A stretch of 64,000 nucleotides of DNA from Clusia tigrina (taxonomy: Eukaryota; Arthropoda; Insecta; Diptera; Clusiidae): NCBI GenBank assembly GCA_920105625.2, contig OV050030.1, positions 322,138,531 to 322,202,530 on the forward strand, written 5' to 3'. Every line of letters begins with the position of its first letter. The stretch's first letter is position 1. Positions 63,647 to 64,000 of the stretch are shown here, in pieces. The notes under the pieces are model-generated. The model saw only the letters and a program-made list of their open reading frames with translations, had not been told where the DNA came from and ran no database searches. A program made the position numbers and the translations under genes.

Positions 63647-64000
63647 CACATTTAACATTTTTTTTTATTTATTTTTATTTCTTCTATATATTACAATCTA
63701 TAACAATAATATTAAGTAATATTTTGTGTAGGTTTGGATTGAATATGCTCTTTTTGCCAATGCCAAAAGAACTTCTTTTATTTATTTGTTTATTAAATTT
63801 TCTCTATTTATCCATCACTTTATTTATGTATATAATTAATTATTTATTTTGTTATTGTTATGTATTTATTTTTTTAAACCTTCCTATAAGTTCTACAGGG
63901 GTAATTCGCTTGGAGTTCCACCCTCCGTGTCTGCTGCACTACGCAGTTCCAGGTTTTGATGGCCTCTCAGTCGGTGTATATGTTTGGTGCTGCATTGTGT
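63647..64000. other. AT-rich right flank, nothing recognised
   Basis: After the target duplication the sequence is T-rich, then becomes mixed from 63890 (TTCCACCCTCCGTGTCTGC). A further element could begin there, but no motif is long enough to name. Confidence 0.45.

Overview
This window looks like insect chromosomal DNA, most likely from a higher fly (possibly a tephritid-type genome; the species cannot be read from the sequence). The evidence is the element mix: a BEL/Pao element with an env-like region, gypsy-group and Mag-like Ty3/gypsy elements, Copia with the half-tRNA-iMet primer site, Jockey, RTE and LOA/R1-type LINEs, Transib and Tigger DNA transposons, and GT-AG introns. It is not a prokaryotic region: there are no operons, rRNA genes or CRISPR arrays. 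Nearly everything recognisable is transposable-element DNA. Only one small candidate host gene is seen. ORFs without an ATG, and ORFs across (TA)n, should not be read as genes. LAYOUT: 1-7868 is a BEL/Pao retrotransposon (+) whose 5' end lies outside the window: gag, pol with two frameshifts, integrase fused in frame to an F-type env-like glycoprotein, then polypurine tract and 3' LTR. 7869-13660 is host DNA with a 36-bp tandem repeat and a small two- or three-exon gene (-), split by Gypsy-1 (8491-13214, -). 14143-20094 is Gypsy-2 (-), a 17.6/297-type element with a truncated 3' LTR and a LINE fragment (18-bp target duplication) in its leader. 20095-32436 is a Copia element (-) carrying three nested insertions: a SINE, LINE-A (23523-26872, 12-bp target duplication) and Gypsy-3 (27185-31715, 5-bp target duplication). 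Gypsy-2 sits in its 3' LTR. 32971-39177 is Gypsy-4 (+), with both LTRs, an ATAT target duplication, a SAP-like domain in gag and a perfect heat-shock-element array in the LTR. 39240-44270 holds an RTE fragment and a Jockey copy split by a 5'-truncated LOA copy. 44475-46316 holds a LINE RNase H tail, then a (TA)n tract of more than 1 kb containing a tRNA-derived SINE. 46500-48595 is a second decayed Jockey. 48596-50580 is AT-rich DNA in which no gene was recognised. 50580-57600 is LINE-C (-), split by a Transib transposon (51712-56826) that itself contains a Tigger transposon (54051-56333). 57884-63637 is a full-length LOA/R1-type LINE (-) with both ORFs open, a TAATG stop/start junction and a 9-bp target duplication. 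HOW THE PARTS RELATE: the window is a nested graveyard whose insertion order can be read from target duplications. Most copies are broken. The LOA element appears coding-competent, and the Tigger is one stop codon short of it. Several LTR elements have nearly identical LTRs but broken ORFs, which means either mobilisation of already defective copies or uncorrected indels in the assembly.
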